Assembly (NCBI GenBank): GCA_021129875.1
Contig: JAJOKK010000194.1
Location: 1-15,878 of the forward strand
Length of the DNA stretch: 15,878 bases
DNA from: Candidatus Bipolaricaulota bacterium
Lineage (GTDB): Bacteria > Bipolaricaulota > Bipolaricaulia > UBA7950 > UBA9294
Direction: 5' to 3'
Shown here: positions 13,921 through 15,878 of the stretch, one piece after another
Numbering within the stretch: the stretch's first letter is position 1
Layout of the letters: every line of letters starts with the position of its first letter
Program-made: the position numbers and the translations under genes
Notes under the pieces: model-generated
Told to the model about the DNA's origin: nothing
Seen by the model: the letters and a program-made list of their open reading frames with translations, nothing else
Databases searched by the model: none

Positions 13921-13978
13921 CGTAGTAACGACTTCAGTCGTTTGGGCTGCGTAATCGGCGGCTGAAGCCGTTACTCCG
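13921..13978. repeat. REP-like inverted pair between the HTH gene and mutL
   Basis: The first unit (13921-13942) contains ACGACT-TC-AGTCGT. The second (13957-13978) is its inverted, diverged copy containing CGGC-TGAA-GCCG. Aligned as reverse complements, the 22-nt units share CG-AGTAACG-CTTCAG-CG and differ mainly by transitions. Similar GTAACGRCTTCAGYCGTT palindromes are dispersed in many bacterial genomes (from memory). They lie 50-105 bp before the mutL start and may affect its leader. Confidence 0.6.
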
Positions 13979-14026
13979 AACCTAAACAACGTGGAGCGAA
14001 CGCTAAAATGAAGATTATTGAGGGCT

Positions 14027-15739
14027 ATGAAGATCCACAGACTGGATGAGGGGTTAGCGCGAAAGATCGCTGCCGGCGAGGTGATCGAACGTCCTGCTTC
14101 GGCGGCGAAGGAGATCCTGGAGAACGCACTCGACGCTAAAAGTGAGACTATCGCCATCGACCTGATCGACGGGGGGAGATCACTGATCGCTGTGCGCGAC
14201 GATGGGGAGGGGATGGACTCGGGCGACCTCCGCCTGTGCGTGGAGAAGCACGCCACGAGCAAGATTGTGCAGGAGGCGGACCTCGATGCGATCGCCACCC
14301 TTGGCTTCCGTGGGGAGGCGCTCGCGAGCATCGCCGCGGTAGCGCAGGTCCGGATCATCTCCCGGGAGAGAGGGAGCGACGCAGCCTACCGGGTGACGAG
14401 TGAAGCGGGTACAGTTGAGGGACCGGTCCCGGCCGCACGCGCCCCAGGGACGACCGTCGAAGTGAGGGACCTCTTCTTCAACCTTCCGGCAAGGGCGCGT
14501 TTCCTTGGGTCGGCGCGCACTGAGTTCTTCCATATAAACCGTGTTGTCCATCGCCTCTCCCTCTCCTATCCCGCGGTGGGCTTCACGCTTAAACACGGCG
14601 AACGGGCGGTCCTTGCAGCGCCGCGGGCCGCCAACCTACTCGACCGGATCGGCCAAATCTATGGAGCAGAGACAGCGCGGATGCTGATGCCGATCGAGGA
14701 GGAACTCGGCGGGATCCGCATTACTGGCTACGTCAGTCCTCCCGATCTGAAGCGAGGGAACCGCCGCGATCAGCTCTTCTGCATCAACGGCCGTCCGATC
14801 AGCGACCGCACCCTCTCCTACATCCTGGCGAGCGCCTACCAAGGGATCCTTCGCAGCGGGGCCTACCCGCTGGCCGTCATCCGCATCGACCTCCCGCTTG
14901 ACGCAGTCGATGTCAACGTGCACCCGCGGAAAGAAGAGGTTCGGTTCGCCGAAATTCAGCGCGTGCGTGATGCCCTCACCACCGCCCTAAGCCGCGTCCT
15001 CTCCTCGCGGCATGTCGTCTCGCCGTTCCTTGGGCAAAGGAGTGAGGAACGGCCGAATCACCCTTTAGCACCGGCGCCTTCCTCCCTCCCCCTCGACCTG
15101 CGCCAGGCTGTCTCCGTCGGGCAGGCAGAGAGGGAGCGCGAAAAAGTGAGAGTAGAGAGCGACCGGCGGGTCATCGGCCAGCTGCACGGGACCTACCTCC
15201 TTGTCGAGACACCGGAAGGCTTTGAGATCGTCGACCAGCACATCGCGCACGAGCAGATCCTCTATGAGAAGCTGACCGCAGAGTTTCGCCACGGCGAAGT
15301 GGCGCGGCAGCAGCTCCTCCTCCCGATTAGGATCGAGCTCCCGTTTGAGAGCGCCGAAATCCTCATTGCGGGGAAGGAGGAACTTGAGAAGGTCGGAATC
15401 ATCCTCGACGAGTTCGGCGGCGGGACATTTCTGCTGCGTGAGTACCCGATCCTGCTCGCCGAAGGGCAGATACAGTACGGATTTCAGGCCCTGATCGAGA
15501 AGATCGTCTCCCAGTTGACCCGAGGGGAAAAAGTGAAGGAGCGACTGGGCGAGAGCCTCATCGCCTCGCTCGCCTGCGCTGCGGCGATCAAAGCAGGGGA
15601 CCGGCTTCCACTCCAAGAGCAACAGAGGCTGGTCGACCAGTTGATGACCATCGAAGCCCCATACACCTGTCCGCACGGCCGGCCGATCATCTTTACCATC
15701 TCCCAGGACGAACTCGCCCGTCGATTCAAGCGGACGTGA
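14027..15739 (+). CDS. mutL: DNA mismatch repair protein MutL (endonuclease-type)
   Basis: MutL links mismatch recognition by MutS to strand removal. The 570-residue protein has an N-terminal GHKL ATPase: KIAAGEVIERPAS (13-25), ENALDA with E32/N33, DDGEGM (58-63), KHATSKI (74-80) and GFRGEAL (93-99). A shortened linker (about 335-380) follows, then the C-terminal dimerisation/nuclease domain. The latter has DQHIAHEQILYE (403-414; the common form is DQHAxxE-x4-E), ACAAAIK (516-522), CPHGRP (548-553) and FKR (567-569), so all endonuclease motifs are present. This form nicks DNA itself and belongs to MutH-less, methylation-independent repair. ATG 14027 is preferred because the family begins at this point, although GAGGG lies only 2 nt upstream; an in-frame TTG at 14018 is the alternative. 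No mutS is in the window. Confidence 0.95.
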   Translation: MKIHRLDEGLARKIAAGEVIERPASAAKEILENALDAKSETIAIDLIDGGRSLIAVRDDGEGMDSGDLRLCVEKHATSKIVQEADLDAIATLGFRGEALASIAAVAQVRIISRERGSDAAYRVTSEAGTVEGPVPAARAPGTTVEVRDLFFNLPARARFLGSARTEFFHINRVVHRLSLSYPAVGFTLKHGERAVLAAPRAANLLDRIGQIYGAETARMLMPIEEELGGIRITGYVSPPDLKRGNRRDQLFCINGRPISDRTLSYILASAYQGILRSGAYPLAVIRIDLPLDAVDVNVHPRKEEVRFAEIQRVRDALTTALSRVLSSRHVVSPFLGQRSEERPNHPLAPAPSSLPLDLRQAVSVGQAEREREKVRVESDRRVIGQLHGTYLLVETPEGFEIVDQHIAHEQILYEKLTAEFRHGEVARQQLLLPIRIELPFESAEILIAGKEELEKVGIILDEFGGGTFLLREYPILLAEGQIQYGFQALIEKIVSQLTRGEKVKERLGESLIASLACAAAIKAGDRLPLQEQQRLVDQLMTIEAPYTCPHGRPIIFTISQDELARRFKRT

Positions 15740-15878
15740 TACTGCACGACGGTTGCGTAACAGACCAGATTGTGGGTAGTATCATGTCAACTTTATATCG
15801 TCGTAAACGATGTTCCTGCTTGTCAGGCGTTCGACAGTGGGTTCACACACGGATCGCGCAAGTGCGCATATGTTCTAA
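15740..15878. other. Region downstream of mutL without a recognised gene
   Basis: This is 139 bases to the window end. It contains small dyads (TGATACT 15737-15743 with AGTATCA 15778-15784; ATCGT-CGTAA-ACGAT near 15800) but no T-run and no tRNA-like cloverleaf. No reading frame begins convincingly before the edge. Confidence 0.4.

Noticed and set aside
13789..14358. Open 5' extension of the HTH gene on the - strand (190 extra codons)
   Set aside because: It runs antisense through the REP-like pair and the start of mutL, with Ser/Arg/Ala-rich shadow composition. The ATG at 13788 has a strong ribosome site.
15780..15878. Possible tRNA or small RNA after mutL (GTTCACAC looks T-arm-like)
   Set aside because: The T-loop consensus is not met and no acceptor or anticodon stems can be formed.

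Overview
The window is about 15.9 kb of GC-rich bacterial DNA with no rRNA, tRNA or CRISPR array. Its gene content suggests an anaerobe. It has a two-gene oxygen-sensitive Fe-S system of the 2-hydroxyacyl-CoA dehydratase type, a MutL with the endonuclease motifs typical of bacteria without MutH, and an archaeal/deep-branching-bacterial style HD hydrolase. Several deep-branching anaerobic phyla would fit. I cannot place it by sequence alone.

Left part (1-3135, mostly + strand, degraded and accessory-looking). The window opens in what looks like the end of an insertion sequence. This abuts a polysaccharide co-polymerase/tyrosine kinase gene that has lost its N-terminal Wzz part. After a gene-free stretch with a long hairpin and a good sigma70-type promoter comes an orphan FAD subunit of the xanthine/CO dehydrogenase family, with no partner subunits beside it. 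Next is a frameshifted N-terminal fragment of mnmG (gidA).

Middle (3220-11448, all - strand). A tandem-domain ATP-dependent activase (7433-5694) is translationally coupled through ATGA to a large Cys-rich dehydratase-like partner (5697-3220). Upstream, read 11448 to 7568, lies a tightly overlapping operon of three membrane or exported proteins: a signal-peptide protein with a ThuA/glutamine-amidotransferase-like region, a six-helix membrane protein, and a three-helix protein with a long acidic tail. Their function is unknown, but they appear to act together at the envelope. The Shine-Dalgarno of the first gene lies inside a perfect hairpin.

Right part (11610-15878). A catalytic-domain-only tyrosine recombinase (- strand) sits downstream of a perfect 32-bp dyad. 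A helix-turn-helix protein and an HD-domain hydrolase are abutted (TAA|ATG) on the - strand and diverge from mutL (+ strand). A REP-like inverted pair lies between them.

Most unusual signal: two perfect long palindromes lie inside coding sequence, one in the HTH gene (13501-13532) and one in the exported-protein gene (10336-10373). They share the core CCGGTTT-N4-CTAAACCGG, are read in the same frame and both encode G-x-x-L-N-R. This resembles a family of palindromic elements tolerated inside proteins. Further dyads cluster in the intergenic DNA, so palindrome-forming elements are a theme of this window.
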